Assembly (NCBI RefSeq): GCF_000332295.1
Contig: NZ_KB235930.1
Coordinates: 4,615,895 to 4,679,894, forward strand
Direction: 5' to 3'
Length of the DNA stretch: 64,000 nt
DNA from: Fortiea contorta PCC 7126
GTDB lineage: Bacteria; Cyanobacteriota; Cyanobacteriia; Cyanobacteriales; Nostocaceae
The position numbers were made by a program, and so were the translations under genes. This document shows positions 63,831 through 64,000 of this stretch, piece after piece. Numbering within the stretch: position 1 is the first letter of the stretch; every line of letters begins with the position of its first letter. Under the pieces are notes generated by a model. The model saw only the letters and a list, made by a program, of their open reading frames with translations. It did no database searches and had not been told where the DNA came from.

Positions 63831-64000
63831 CCAAGTAAAATAAAAAGCACCGCCTTTTAACTTGGAAAAACCTAGGCCAATACCCTATAGCTAAAAGCAC
63901 GTTAGGCTATATGCGATGGGTGGGAAATTTAACCTGTTGCCATACAGCAAATAGCCCCATGTTTACACCAGTTCCAGATAGCTCACCAGATTTAGCGACA
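63831..64000. other. Right-edge intergenic region
   Basis: No gene is seen in the last 170 bp. AAAAGCACCGCCTTTTAACTTGG after the SLH gene has a weak hairpin look only. A possible start of another gene near 63960 cannot be judged. Confidence 0.3.

Overview
The window reads as chromosomal DNA of a filamentous, heterocyst-type cyanobacterium (order Nostocales). The evidence is photosynthesis genes (petC, petA, two psaK genes), cyanobacterial families (DUF3067, DUF1517, DUF928, long ThiE, a DUF1565/SLH surface protein), very frequent GCGATCGC (HIP1) octamers, and short tandem 7-8 bp arrays between genes. I found no tRNA, rRNA, intact insertion sequence or prophage. Species-level placement cannot be made from the sequence alone.

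Layout. 0-7.4 kb: two tandem paralogs of unknown function, dnaX, an orphan sugar-type solute-binding protein, a yebC homologue whose 3' end runs into a G-rich repeat block, and a UbiH-like FAD hydroxylase. 7.4-16.4 kb: an unknown gene, a TPR lytic transglycosylase, a small two-gene operon facing an HTH gene, tatC, a DUF433/PIN-like toxin-antitoxin-type pair, a CsaA-like protein, DUF3067, and the cytochrome b6f operon petC-petA. 16.4-24.3 kb: a GH57 branching-type enzyme, a methyltransferase-HIT fusion, a second methyltransferase, murD and glyS. 24.7-27.0 kb is a decayed locus: a two-partner secretion transporter fused by deletion to its haemagglutinin-type partner, and a DUF928 pseudogene.

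27.3-38 kb: a CheR-PAS protein, two psaK genes, a repeat-rich stretch that looks like a relic one-spacer CRISPR array next to an Rpn-type nuclease, a Uma2 protein, DUF1517, a glycosyltransferase, and thiE-thiS. 38-43 kb: a DUF1565 beta-helix protein, an overlapping ribbon-helix-helix/PAS-like pair, and a polysaccharide deacetylase. 43-51 kb is a stress-type cluster: an Lti-like secreted protein, Dps, a glycine-zipper/ChaB fusion, the TIGR02587/TIGR02588 membrane pair, CsbD, GlsB/YeaQ and a bacterial dynamin-like protein.

50.8-55.3 kb carries DUF2231-DUF2231-ctaC-ctaD-ctaE. The subunit II lacks the CuA ligands, so this is best read as the alternative respiratory terminal oxidase (ARTO, cox3 type) rather than a cytochrome c oxidase. 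56-64 kb: an MMADHC-like protein, an alpha/beta hydrolase, an old-yellow-enzyme oxidoreductase, a zinc-ribbon membrane protein, a 42-bp tandem repeat, an SH3-like secreted protein, and a second DUF1565 protein carrying two triplets of SLH domains.

Most interesting signals: repeat arrays that supply the stop codons of three separate genes; the candidate CRISPR relic; the HIT domain whose central catalytic histidine is serine; the precise fusion scar in the secretion relic; and the CuA-less oxidase operon with two coupled DUF2231 genes. Functions come from motif recognition by eye; no database search was run.
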